Shown here piece by piece: positions 7,512-15,224 of a stretch of 64,000 bases of DNA. The stretch's first letter is position 1. The number at the start of each line of letters is the position of its first letter. Source of the DNA: an uncultured Rhodospira sp. (GTDB lineage Bacteria > Pseudomonadota > Alphaproteobacteria > Rhodospirillales > Rhodospirillaceae); contig NZ_CAKZOT010000113.1 in the NCBI RefSeq assembly GCF_937138205.1, positions 1-64,000 on the forward strand. Direction: 5' to 3'. The notes under the pieces are model-generated. The model made no database searches. It was not told where the DNA came from and worked only from the letters and a program-made list of their open reading frames with translations. The translations under genes and the position numbers were made by a program.

Positions 7512-8564
7512 ATGGTCATGCCAGCGACGCCCCTGACCGACCTGGACGCGCGCTCGCGCGAGGTGTTCCAGCGGCTGGTCGATACGTTCGTCGAGACCGG
7601 CGAGCCGGTCGGCTCGCGCACCCTGGCGCGCAAGATGTCGGTCACCCTGTCGCCGGCCACCATCCGCAACGTCATGGCCGACCTGGAACAGGGTGGCCTG
7701 TTGTACGCCCCGCACGCCTCGGCCGGGCGGCTGCCCACCGAACTCGGCCTGCGCATGTTCGTCAACGGCCTGCTGGAGGTCGGCGCGGTCGATAGCGCCG
7801 AGCGGGCGCGCATCGAGACCATGTGCCAGGCCGCCGGGCGCAGCCTGGAGGGAATGCTGGAGGAGGCGACGACGCTGTTGTCCGGCCTGTCGCAATGCGC
7901 CGGGCTGGTGATCGCGCCGAAAAGCGACGCGCCGCTGAAGCACATCGAACTGGTGCACCTGGGGCCGGGCCGCGCCCTGGTGGTCATCGTCGCCGCCAAC
8001 GGCGTGGTGGAGAACCGGGTGGTCGAGGTGCCGCGCGGGGTGCCGCCGTCGGCGCTGGTCGAGGCCACCAACTACCTGAACGCCCGACTGGCCGAGCGCA
8101 CGCTGGACGAGGCGCGCGAGGCGATCCTCGCCGACCTGGAGGGCGACCGCAGTCTGCTCGACGACCTGTCGCGCAAGGTGGTGGCGGCCGGGCTGGCCAC
8201 GTGGTCGGACGACAAGCCGGGCGCCGCCCTGATCGTGCGCGGCCAGGGGAACCTGCTCAACGACGTCACCGCCGCCCAGGACCTGGAACGGATCCGCGCC
8301 TTGTTCGAGGTGCTGGAGACCAAGGAACAGGTGCTGCGGATGCTCGATCTTGTGATCGACGCCGAGGGCGTGCAGATCTTCATCGGTGCCGAGAACGACC
8401 TGTTCACCCTGGCCGGCTGTTCGCTCATTGTCGCGCCGTACCAGAACAGCCGCGAGGAGATCGTCGGCGCCATCGGCGTGGTGGGCCCGACGCGCGTCAA
8501 CTATCGGCGCATCGTGCCGCTGGTGGACTACACCGCGAAGGTGATCGGCCGCCTGATCGGCTGA
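7512..8564 (+). CDS. hrcA: Heat-inducible transcription repressor HrcA
   Basis: A 350-residue repressor of class I heat-shock genes, normally binding CIRCE with help from GroEL. The N-terminal winged-helix is clear: VFQRLVDTFVETGEPVGSRT, then SPATIRNVMADLE and the Gly-containing turn GLLYAPHASAGRLPT. The C-terminal dimerisation/GAF-like part includes IGAENDLFTLAGCSLIVAPY and ends GRLIG, and the length is normal. It is followed 41 bp later by grpE, the standard alphaproteobacterial arrangement. Confidence 0.95.
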   Translation: MVMPATPLTDLDARSREVFQRLVDTFVETGEPVGSRTLARKMSVTLSPATIRNVMADLEQGGLLYAPHASAGRLPTELGLRMFVNGLLEVGAVDSAERARIETMCQAAGRSLEGMLEEATTLLSGLSQCAGLVIAPKSDAPLKHIELVHLGPGRALVVIVAANGVVENRVVEVPRGVPPSALVEATNYLNARLAERTLDEAREAILADLEGDRSLLDDLSRKVVAAGLATWSDDKPGAALIVRGQGNLLNDVTAAQDLERIRALFEVLETKEQVLRMLDLVIDAEGVQIFIGAENDLFTLAGCSLIVAPYQNSREEIVGAIGVVGPTRVNYRRIVPLVDYTAKVIGRLIG

Positions 8565-8605
8565 GCCCTTCCCCTCTGGACACTTGCAATGGATATGGAC
8601 CCGCG

Positions 8606-9331
8606 ATGACTCAGACCACCGCCAAGGACCAGACCCCCGGCGAGACGCCGAACGCCGAGTCGGGGGCGCGCGAACCCGCCGAGGACATCGTCGTCGGCCC
8701 GGAGGATACGCTCACCTACGAGGACGCGCCGGACCCCGCGCCTGACGGGGCGGATGCCGCCACGGGGGGCGAGGCCGACGATCCGGCCGAGCGCATTGCC
8801 GAGCTGGAGGCCGAGGTGGCGCGCCTGAACCGCGAGTACCTGAGCGCCCTGGCCGAGGCGCAGAACACCAAGCGCATCGCCGACAAACGCATCCAGGACA
8901 ATGCCAAGTACGCGGTGTCCAACCTGGCCAAGGCCATCCTGCCGGTGGCCGACAACATGGACCGTGCCCTGGCCGCCGCGCCCGCCGAGGCTCGGGCCTC
9001 CGATCCGGCGCTCAACAACCTGGCCGTCGGCGTCGAGATGACGGCCAAGGAACTGCTGAACGCCCTTGGTCAGTACGGCGTTAAACGCATCGAGGCGATG
9101 AACCAACCGTTCGACCCCAACCTGCATCAGGCCATGCAGGAAATGGAAAACCCCGACGTCCCGGCCGGCACAGTGATCCAGGTCTACCAGGACGGCTATG
9201 TCATCCACGACCGCCTGTTGCGCCCGGCCATGGTGGTGGTCTCCAGGGGTGGGCCGAAGCGGACGGTGCCTACCGCCGAGGCCCCCGCTCCGGGTGATGC
9301 CGGCGGCCAGGGCGTGGATACAAGCGTGTAG
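8606..9331 (+). CDS. grpE: Co-chaperone GrpE, DnaK nucleotide exchange factor
   Basis: A 241-residue protein that releases ADP from DnaK. It has an acidic, low-complexity N-terminal extension (to about residue 63), a long coiled coil (RIAELEAEVARLNREYL onwards) and the beta-wing domain with GVKRIEAMNQPFDPNLHQAM and GYVIHDRLLRPAMVVVS. The extension makes it longer than the E. coli protein, as is common in alphaproteobacteria. It is the second gene of the hrcA-grpE unit. Confidence 0.96.
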   Translation: MTQTTAKDQTPGETPNAESGAREPAEDIVVGPEDTLTYEDAPDPAPDGADAATGGEADDPAERIAELEAEVARLNREYLSALAEAQNTKRIADKRIQDNAKYAVSNLAKAILPVADNMDRALAAAPAEARASDPALNNLAVGVEMTAKELLNALGQYGVKRIEAMNQPFDPNLHQAMQEMENPDVPAGTVIQVYQDGYVIHDRLLRPAMVVVSRGGPKRTVPTAEAPAPGDAGGQGVDTSV

Positions 9332-9357
9332 TTTCGGCGACACGGCGCCGGCATGGT

Positions 9358-9386
9358 TTGGGCTTGGCCCGCAAGGGGTTTATACT
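9358..9386 (+). promoter_or_regulatory. Candidate sigma-70 promoter of the AMMECR1/MEMO fusion gene
   Basis: TTGGGC, 17-bp spacer, TATACT, ending 41 bp before the ATG at 9428; GGGGAG serves as Shine-Dalgarno. A good -10 in very GC-rich surroundings. Confidence 0.5.
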
Positions 9387-9427
9387 TTCGTTCGCGTTGA
9401 CCCGAACCGCTGGGGAGAATCCGCGCG

Positions 9428-10906
9428 ATGCCTGTCGCCGCCACCCCGTCCCCGGCGCCCGCCGCCGTGCGGCCGCCGGTCATCGCCGGCGCCTTCTATG
9501 CCGGCGATCCCGACAGCCTGCGCCGTGACGTCGCGGCGTACCTGGAACAGGGCCGCGCCGCGCGTCCCCCAGGCGCGCCGGTGCCCAAGGTCGTCATCGC
9601 GCCCCACGCCGGCCACGTCTATTCCGGTCCCGTGGCCGCGCGCGCCTATGCTCGGCTGGAGCCGGCACGAGACCGCATCCGCCGCGTGGTGCTGATCGGG
9701 CCATCGCACCGCGTGCCAGTCCAGGGCGTGGCGCTGTCTGGTGCCGATGCCTGGCGGACGCCGCTGGGCGACGTGCCCATTGATCACGCCTGGGCGCGGG
9801 CGCGGCTGGCCGGACTCGCGGACGTCTCCGTCGCCGACCCGCCCCACGCGCAGGAACACTGCCTGGAGGTACATCTGCCGTTCCTGCAGGCGATGCTCGG
9901 CGCGTTCTCGCTGGTGCCGATGGTGGCCGGGCGGGGCGCGCCGGAGCAGGTGGCGCGCGTGCTGGAGGCGCTGTGGGGCGGCCCGGAAACGGCGGTGATC
10001 ATCAGTTCCGACCTCAGCCACTTCCTCGACTACCGGGCCTGCCAGTCCCGGGACGCGACCACCGCCGCCGCCATCGAGTCCCTGGACCCGGGGCGGATCG
10101 GCCCGCACGAGGCGTGCGGCTGCGTTGCCGTCAACGGACTGCTGGCGCTGGCCCGCGCGCGCGGGATCTCGGTCGAGCGGCTGGACATCCGCAACTCCGG
10201 CGATACCGCCGGAGCGCGCGACCGGGTCGTGGGGTACGGCGCCTGGGCGTTTTTCGAGCCGGTGGCGGACGGCGCGGCGGCGGACGACGCCGACCCGATC
10301 GCGGCCACCGAGGCCTTGGTGCGGGACCACGGCGACGCACTGGTGCGGCTGGCGGCGGCCGGCCTGGACCATGGGGTCCGACACGGCACGCCCCCGGGTG
10401 CGGTCGATCTGGCCAAGGTGCCGCCGCCCCTGCGCCTGCCGGGCGCCGCGTTCGTGACCCTGTCCCACATCACCGACGGCGGCCTGCGCGGCTGTATCGG
10501 CTCGGTCGAGGCACACCGCGCCTTGGCGCAGGACGTGCTGACGCACGGCTTCGACGCCGGGTTCCGTGATTCCCGCTTCCCGCCGGTGACCGCCCGGGAG
10601 TTGCCCGGCCTGGGCCTGTCGGTGTCGGTGCTGACGCCGGCCGTGCCGCTGCCGGTCACTGACCGCGATGACCTGTTGGGCAAGATGCGGCCGGGCATTG
10701 ATGGCCTGATCATCGAGGACGCAGGCCGGCGCGGCCTGTTCCTGCCGCAGGTGTGGGAGCAGGTGCCGGAGCCGGCGCGTTTCCTCGGCCATCTCATGCG
10801 CAAGGCCGGCCTGCCGGAGACATACTGGTCGGAGACCGTTCGGGTGCAACGGTTCGAAACCCGGGGGGTGAAGGCGACGCCGTGGGCGCCGAAGGACACG
10901 CCATGA
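9428..10906 (+). CDS. AmmeMemoRadiSam system protein, MEMO (AmrB) and AMMECR1 (AmrA) fused
   Basis: A 492-residue two-domain protein. Residues about 15-275 are the MEMO/AmrB domain, related to metal-dependent dioxygenases (VVIAPHAGHVYSGP, LIGPSHRVP, QEHCLEVHLPFLQ, IISSDLSHFLDY). Residues about 290-485 are AMMECR1/AmrA (SHITDGGLRGCIGS, FRDSRFPPVT, GIDGLIIEDAGRRGLFLPQVW). These proteins usually occur with a radical SAM enzyme, and their reaction is not known to me. Here no such gene is adjacent; the nearest radical SAM gene is 8 kb away. The 3' end overlaps the next gene by ATGA. Confidence 0.9.
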   Translation: MPVAATPSPAPAAVRPPVIAGAFYAGDPDSLRRDVAAYLEQGRAARPPGAPVPKVVIAPHAGHVYSGPVAARAYARLEPARDRIRRVVLIGPSHRVPVQGVALSGADAWRTPLGDVPIDHAWARARLAGLADVSVADPPHAQEHCLEVHLPFLQAMLGAFSLVPMVAGRGAPEQVARVLEALWGGPETAVIISSDLSHFLDYRACQSRDATTAAAIESLDPGRIGPHEACGCVAVNGLLALARARGISVERLDIRNSGDTAGARDRVVGYGAWAFFEPVADGAAADDADPIAATEALVRDHGDALVRLAAAGLDHGVRHGTPPGAVDLAKVPPPLRLPGAAFVTLSHITDGGLRGCIGSVEAHRALAQDVLTHGFDAGFRDSRFPPVTARELPGLGLSVSVLTPAVPLPVTDRDDLLGKMRPGIDGLIIEDAGRRGLFLPQVWEQVPEPARFLGHLMRKAGLPETYWSETVRVQRFETRGVKATPWAPKDTP

Positions 10907-11376
10907 TTCCGGAAGAACGCAGCGGCCCACCGATCTGGAAGGTGATCCTGGGAACCGCCGTGGCGCTTGGCGCCTCGGCGGCGCTGGTCACGTACCTCGA
11001 CAGCATCTCGGTCAAGACCAGCGACCACGACACCGATGGTGGCCCCGTGGTCGATGCCGACGGCTGGACCACCGACCTGCCGGACCAGTTCAAGGGAACA
11101 TGGGTGGCCGATGGCCTCTGCGACAGCGACAGTGCGCCGTTGGTTCTGTTTTCCAACGGCGGCTATCGCTGGCGTGACGGGCCGACCAACTGGGGCTTCG
11201 CGCGCGGCCATTTCAGGTACGACAGTCCCGCCACCCACCGTGTCTTTTTCCGGCTGAGCAAACTGAACAGCCCGCACGACGGCACGGCGGACTACGTCAT
11301 TACCGTGTCGGGGATCGAGTTGAACAAGTACAACCTTAAGGCCGGAACGTCGCAGTCCTACGAAAAATGCGAGTAG
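10903..11376 (+). CDS. Membrane-anchored hypothetical protein
   Basis: A 157-residue protein with one N-terminal transmembrane helix (about residues 12-33, WKVILGTAVALGASAALVTY) and a C-terminal domain probably outside the membrane. The domain pattern FKGTWVADGLCDSDSAPLVL followed by a series of short beta strands suggests a small barrel, lipocalin-like by impression only. It overlaps the preceding gene by ATGA, so the two are likely co-translated. Its last five codons belong to the left copy of a 79-bp direct repeat, so the insertion downstream arrived exactly at its 3' end. Confidence 0.7.
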   Translation: MIPEERSGPPIWKVILGTAVALGASAALVTYLDSISVKTSDHDTDGGPVVDADGWTTDLPDQFKGTWVADGLCDSDSAPLVLFSNGGYRWRDGPTNWGFARGHFRYDSPATHRVFFRLSKLNSPHDGTADYVITVSGIELNKYNLKAGTSQSYEKCE

Positions 11377-11437
11377 TGTGCGGTGGTTGCTCCGACGCTC
11401 TGGATCATCGGTGGCCCAAACGGGGTCGGCAAGACGA
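11359..11437 (+). repeat. Left copy of 79-bp imperfect direct repeat
   Basis: Begins TACGAAAAATGCGAGTAGTG and ends GGTCGGCAAGACGA. The right copy at 12646-12724 differs at 6 of 79 positions by my count. The copy covers the last codons of the membrane-anchored protein and the first codons of a P-loop kinase reading frame. Confidence 0.88.
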
Positions 11438-11475
11438 GCGTGCTACGTGCTCGGCCCGGCGTTGTGATACCTTGA
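11383..11475 (+). pseudogene. Truncated remnant of the zeta-type kinase gene
   Basis: From the GTG at 11383 the frame reads MVAPTLWIIGGPNGVGKTSV and stops at TGA 11473-11475 after 30 residues. The beginning matches the intact kinase at 12670 including Walker A, then the sequence turns AT-rich and unrelated. It is the stump left by, or copied with, the insertion. The rest of the stretch up to 11759 is AT-rich and I see no gene in it. Confidence 0.75.
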
Positions 11476-11759
11476 ATAATGTGTTCATATGTTCGTTTTC
11501 TTGTCTTGCGTTCCCGAAGATTTATTTCCAGCTATCACAATGGTTTTCCCGATATTGCTAGAATATCACTTTGATTATATTGTGGTGGTATGAGATATGA
11601 GTGAAACAAGGGCTTGTTGAGTTGGAGATAGTCGGTAAGGTTGCGACGAGAAGGATGGCTGATTTAAGCTTGACGCGTTCCTGCTCCGTTAGTAGGATTC
11701 GTTAATTATGGCACGAGAGGATTGCTGAAAATAGCAAGAGACAATTTTGGGAGGGTGGT

Positions 11760-12338
11760 GTGGAGTTGTCTGTAAGTAATACACAAGTTACTATTCAGAA
11801 GGGAAATACAATTGAACGGTTTGCTATTGGTCATATTGTTAGAACAAAAAAAATAACGAAGAAGTATGAATATAGAAAAAAAAGCAGAAAGCCTTCTCTG
11901 AAGGCATCAGTGGTGTTTGTTTTGCTTAGTTCGGTTTTATTTTTTGTTATTGAATCTGAGGGCATCGAGAGGGGCTCTTTTGCTCTCGAGTTTCTTGAAT
12001 ATTCTTTGGTTGTTTTGATTGCTTTGGCCGTTCTTTTTTTGATGGATGCGATATTCAACCCAGCCTATAGGCGGAAAAGATTTACTCTGTATTTTGGTCA
12101 GTTTGTATCGGGTGATGGTGGGCAGTACAGCATCGCTTCGCACGGCGAGAGTGTCGTTGACGATTTCTTGGATGCAATATCGAATGCAATGAAAAACGCG
12201 ATATCGAATACTTACAATGTAAACATAGACCGTTCATTGCGCGGCGAAAACATCAACATTGAGAATTTGGTTAGCAAGGACAAGAGCAACATCACTTTCG
12301 TCGAAGGGCAGATCCCGCCTGGAAAAAACGAGTCCTGA
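11760..12338 (+). CDS. Membrane protein of the AT-rich insert, possibly DUF6232-like
   Basis: A 192-residue protein. The N-terminal part (NTQVTIQKGNTIERFAIGHI) resembles the short PH-like strand pattern I associate with DUF6232, which is only a tentative match. Two transmembrane helices follow (about 49-65 and 80-97), then a soluble part with FTLYFGQFVSGDGGQYSIAS and a helix VVDDFLDAISNAMKNAISN. The Asn/Ile-rich tail (about 150-185) contains SKDKSNITFVEGQI, which recurs at the N-terminus of the next protein. The start is GTG 11760 with GGGAGG just upstream. The Shine-Dalgarno of the next gene directly follows its stop. Confidence 0.68.
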   Translation: MELSVSNTQVTIQKGNTIERFAIGHIVRTKKITKKYEYRKKSRKPSLKASVVFVLLSSVLFFVIESEGIERGSFALEFLEYSLVVLIALAVLFLMDAIFNPAYRRKRFTLYFGQFVSGDGGQYSIASHGESVVDDFLDAISNAMKNAISNTYNVNIDRSLRGENINIENLVSKDKSNITFVEGQIPPGKNES

Positions 12339-12351
12339 ACAGGAGGTGGTG

Positions 12352-12606
12352 ATGGTGAATATTAACAGCTTTGAATCTAAAGACCAAAGCACCGTGAATT
12401 TTAATGAGGGAAACATAAACAACATCAATATCGAGCTGTCTGAGCAGTTGGTCGACCAACTGAAAAAACTGGACCGCGATGTTGGGCAGGGCGCTCAGGT
12501 GTCCGAATCTCGCGTCAAAAAGGTTGCGGCTGACATTGTACAGGCCGTCGCAAAAAAGGTCGGGACCGAAAAACTGGCAGCCTACGTTGGGACGTTGTTA
12601 GGCTAA
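12352..12606 (+). CDS. Small partner protein with shared N-terminal motif
   Basis: An 84-residue protein beginning MVNINSFESKDQSTVNFNEG, followed by NINNINIELSEQLVDQLKKL and a helical, Lys/Ala-rich C-terminal half. Residues 5-22 align with residues 168-185 of the upstream membrane protein (8 of 18 identical). A strong AGGAGG sits 5 bp before the ATG. The gene starts 14 bp after the upstream stop, so the two form an operon. I do not recognise the family; the duplicated short Asn-rich motif suggests the two proteins bind each other or the same surface. Confidence 0.68.
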   Translation: MVNINSFESKDQSTVNFNEGNINNINIELSEQLVDQLKKLDRDVGQGAQVSESRVKKVAADIVQAVAKKVGTEKLAAYVGTLLG

Positions 12607-12645
12607 CCCGCTATTCCATCCCGGTTATTTCGGTTGGGTTCCAGA

Positions 12646-12724
12646 TACGAAAAATGCGAGTAAGTTGCGGTGGTTGCTCCGACGCTCTGGATCATCGGTG
12701 GTCCGGACGGGGTCGGCAAGACGA
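12646..12724 (+). repeat. Right copy of 79-bp imperfect direct repeat
   Basis: Begins TACGAAAAATGCGAGTAAGT. It contains the first 55 bases of the intact kinase gene. See the left copy at 11359-11437. Confidence 0.88.
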
Positions 12725-13248
12725 CCTATGCGCTGGCGCATCTGCGCCGCGTCGCCGGCACCATCCATTTGGTCAACGCGGACGAACTGGCGCGGGGTGT
12801 GTCGCCGCTTGATCCGGCGGCGGCGGGGCTGGATGCGGCGCGGCTGGTGTTCCAGCGCGCGCGGCACCACATGGCGCGGGCCGAGACCTTCGCCATCGAG
12901 AGCACCCTGTCCGGACGGACACACCTGCGCCTGATCGCCGAGGCGCGGGCCGCCGGGTTCGTGGTGGCGCTGTTGTACTTCTGGGTGCCGGACAGGGAGG
13001 TCACGTTGGCCCGCATTGCCCGCCGGGTGGCGGAAGGCGGGCACGATGTCGCGCGCGCCGATGTCGAGCGGCGTTGGCCACGCTCCATGGCGGGGTTCGC
13101 GCGTGTGGCGGCGGTCGCCGACCTGTGGCGCCTGTTCGATGCCACGACCCGCCCGTTCGTGGTGGCCGAGGGGAGGGGGACGGCCGTCTCCTTCCTGCGC
13201 GAGGAGGTGCCGGAGCCGTTCCGGAGATTACTGAGCGGGATCCGGTAG
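12670..13248 (+). CDS. Zeta-toxin-like P-loop kinase
   Basis: A 192-residue P-loop NTPase of the zeta toxin/UDP-GlcNAc kinase group. Walker A is GGPDGVGKTT (10-19). Then come VNADELARG (35-43), the substrate-side FAIESTLSGRTHL, and VAEGGHDV with DVERRWPRS, all in family order. Start is GTG 12670, matching the start of the truncated copy at 11383. No antitoxin of the epsilon type is adjacent. Many chromosomal zeta-like kinases of this short type stand alone and their role is unclear. The 3' end overlaps the converging BON gene by 21 nt. Confidence 0.82.
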   Translation: MVAPTLWIIGGPDGVGKTTYALAHLRRVAGTIHLVNADELARGVSPLDPAAAGLDAARLVFQRARHHMARAETFAIESTLSGRTHLRLIAEARAAGFVVALLYFWVPDREVTLARIARRVAEGGHDVARADVERRWPRSMAGFARVAAVADLWRLFDATTRPFVVAEGRGTAVSFLREEVPEPFRRLLSGIR

Positions 13249-13860
13249 CGGGGTCTGGTTCGGGATCGCCTCCCCCTTCACCCTGACGTGCGTCACCACC
13301 TGCCGCACGCCGCGCATGTCGCGGGCGTAGGAGACGGCACGCTCCAGGGTCTCGCGGTCCTGGGCGACGCCGAACAGGTAGGCGGTGCCGTTGACCACCT
13401 CGACCGTGTAGTTGATGGAGCGGATGCGCCGATCCAGCAGCAGCCGCGTCTGCAGCTTGCGGGCGATGACGTCGTCGGCGGCTTCGTCGACCAGGGTCGA
13501 GGTGTCGTCCACCTCCATCTCGTCGATCACCGCGCGGACACCGTCCGCCTGCCAGGCCAGCCGGATGGCGTCCAGCCGGGCCTGGGGCGTGGGCGCGGCG
13601 CCGGTCAGCAACACGCGGCCCTCGCGCACCGCCAGATCGACGCGGCGGTACATGGCGAAGTCATGCTCCAGCCACAGGCGGTTGATCTCGGCCTGAATGG
13701 CGACGTCATCGACGGCGCCGCCCAGGCCGCGTTCCTCTGACGCCGCCGTGGCCACGGTGGCGCCGGCGCCGACGGCCAGGCCGACCGGGCTGCAGGCCGC
13801 CACGAGGGCGGCGGCCAGCAGCGCCGGGAGCACGGCGCGGCGACGGCACGGGCGGATCAT
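13228..13860 (-). CDS. BON-domain lipoprotein
   Basis: A 210-residue lipoprotein with signal sequence and lipobox LVAAC (Cys23), followed by a Gly/Ala-rich spacer and two BON domains (about 52-118 and 125-195; for example VDLAVREGRVLLTGAAPTP and YTVEVVNGTAYLFGVAQDRE). OsmY/DolP-type BON proteins bind membranes and help envelope integrity. The ATG overlaps the stop of dctM (ATGA), so it is the last gene of the TRAP-transporter transcript, although its job is probably independent. Confidence 0.88.
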   Translation of the reverse strand: MIRPCRRRAVLPALLAAALVAACSPVGLAVGAGATVATAASEERGLGGAVDDVAIQAEINRLWLEHDFAMYRRVDLAVREGRVLLTGAAPTPQARLDAIRLAWQADGVRAVIDEMEVDDTSTLVDEAADDVIARKLQTRLLLDRRIRSINYTVEVVNGTAYLFGVAQDRETLERAVSYARDMRGVRQVVTHVRVKGEAIPNQTPLPDPAQ

Positions 13861-15221
13861 TGCGTGATCAGCTCCGGTCCCATCAGGGCGGTGGGCAGGG
13901 CGGTGGACAGCCATGGCACATAGGTGATCAGGATGAGGAAGACGAACGAAATGAGCAGGAAGGGAAGCTGTGCCTTGACCACATCGAACATGGGCATGTT
14001 CGTCACCCCCGAGGTGACGAACAGATTGAGCCCCACCGGTGGGGTGATCATGCCGATTTCCATGTTCACCACCATGATGATGCCCAGGTGTATGGGGTCG
14101 ATTCCCAGTTCCATGGCGATCGGGAAGACCAGCGGCGCGACGATGACGATCAGGCCCGACGGTTCCATGAACTGGCCGCCGATCAGCAGGATGATGTTGA
14201 CGATGACCAGGAACATGATCGGGCCCAGGCCGGCGCTCAGCATGGCCTCGGCGATCATTTGCGGAATGCGTTCCTCGGTCAGCACATGCTTCAGGATCAG
14301 CGCGTTGGCGATGATGAACATCAGCATGATGGTCAGCTTGCCGGCCTCGTAGAGGGCGTGCTGGGTGTCCTTGTGCCACAGCACGCTGAGCGCCTTCCAC
14401 GGGATCAGGCGCGCGGGGCCGAAGCCCTTCGCGAACGGTCCCATGTCCCGATAGACGAAGTTGGCGATCAGAAAGGCATATATGGCGGCCACGGCGGCGG
14501 CCTCGGTGGGCGTGAAGACACCGCCGTAGATACCGCCCAGGATGATGAAAATCAGGAACAGGCCGGCGGAGGCGTCCCAGGCCGAGGCCAGGATTTCGCG
14601 CCAGCCGGCCCAGTTCTGCGACGGCAGGTTGCGGATGCGGGCGATGATGTAGATTCCGACCATCAGCATCAGGCCTTCGATCAGGCCCGGAATGACGCCG
14701 GCCAGGAACATGCGCCCGACCGAAACGTCGACCGACGCGGCGTAGACCACCATGACGATGGACGGCGGAATCAGGATTCCCAGCGTCCCGGCGTTGGCGA
14801 TGACGCCGGCGGCGAACTCCTTCGTATAGCCGACCTGCCTCATGCCGGCGATGACGATGGAGCCAATGGCCACCACGGTCGCTGGCGACGACCCCGACAG
14901 GGCGGCGAACAGCGTGCAGGCAAAGACGCAGGCCATGGCCAGGCCGCCCCTGAAATGGCCGACGCAGGCGATGGCGAAGCGGATGATGCGTTGCGCCACG
15001 CCACCGGTCGACATGAAGGACGAGGCGAGAACGAAGAACGGAATGGCCAGCAGGGTGTAGTGGCCATCGAAGGCGGCGAACAGCGTCTGTGCGATGGAGC
15101 CCAAGGACGCGTTCGAGTAGACCAGCAGGAAGATGGTGCTCGACAGGCCGAGGGAAACGGCGACCGGCACGCCCAGCAGCATGAAGCCGATCACCATGAT
15201 GAAGAGAAGGGCGACGGACAT
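13857..15221 (-). CDS. TRAP transporter large permease (DctM)
   Basis: A 454-residue, 12-helix-type membrane protein forming the translocation subunit of a tripartite ATP-independent periplasmic transporter. Typical family segments are LLGVPVAVSLGLSS, ALSGSSPATVVAIGSIV, AGTLGILIPPSIVMVVY, GVFTPTEAAAVAAIYA and GMITPPVGLNLFV. GGGGAG precedes the start, and only 3 nt separate it from the end of dctQ. Substrates of the family are mostly organic acids; this one's is unknown. Confidence 0.94.
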   Translation of the reverse strand: MSVALLFIMVIGFMLLGVPVAVSLGLSSTIFLLVYSNASLGSIAQTLFAAFDGHYTLLAIPFFVLASSFMSTGGVAQRIIRFAIACVGHFRGGLAMACVFACTLFAALSGSSPATVVAIGSIVIAGMRQVGYTKEFAAGVIANAGTLGILIPPSIVMVVYAASVDVSVGRMFLAGVIPGLIEGLMLMVGIYIIARIRNLPSQNWAGWREILASAWDASAGLFLIFIILGGIYGGVFTPTEAAAVAAIYAFLIANFVYRDMGPFAKGFGPARLIPWKALSVLWHKDTQHALYEAGKLTIMLMFIIANALILKHVLTEERIPQMIAEAMLSAGLGPIMFLVIVNIILLIGGQFMEPSGLIVIVAPLVFPIAMELGIDPIHLGIIMVVNMEIGMITPPVGLNLFVTSGVTNMPMFDVVKAQLPFLLISFVFLILITYVPWLSTALPTALMGPELITQ

Positions 15222-15224
15222 GGC

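Larger units (their letters stand above)
11438..12645 (+). mobile_element. AT-rich insert bounded by 79-bp direct repeats
   Basis: About 1.2 kb of markedly low G+C inside very GC-rich DNA, carrying two co-oriented genes and no recognisable transposase or integrase. Its ends coincide with imperfect direct repeats (11359-11437 and 12646-12724). The repeats are too long for a transposon target duplication and suggest recombination between related kinase loci or a site-specific cargo exchange. Confidence 0.55.

Noticed and set aside
7400-7512. CIRCE element before hrcA
   Set aside because: No TTAGCACTC-N9-GAGTGCTAA-like sequence found; only an unrelated inverted repeat.
11367-11561. Short open frame across the kinase remnant
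   Set aside because: No start signal, crosses the repeat boundary into AT-rich DNA, and is better explained as chance beside the truncated kinase start.
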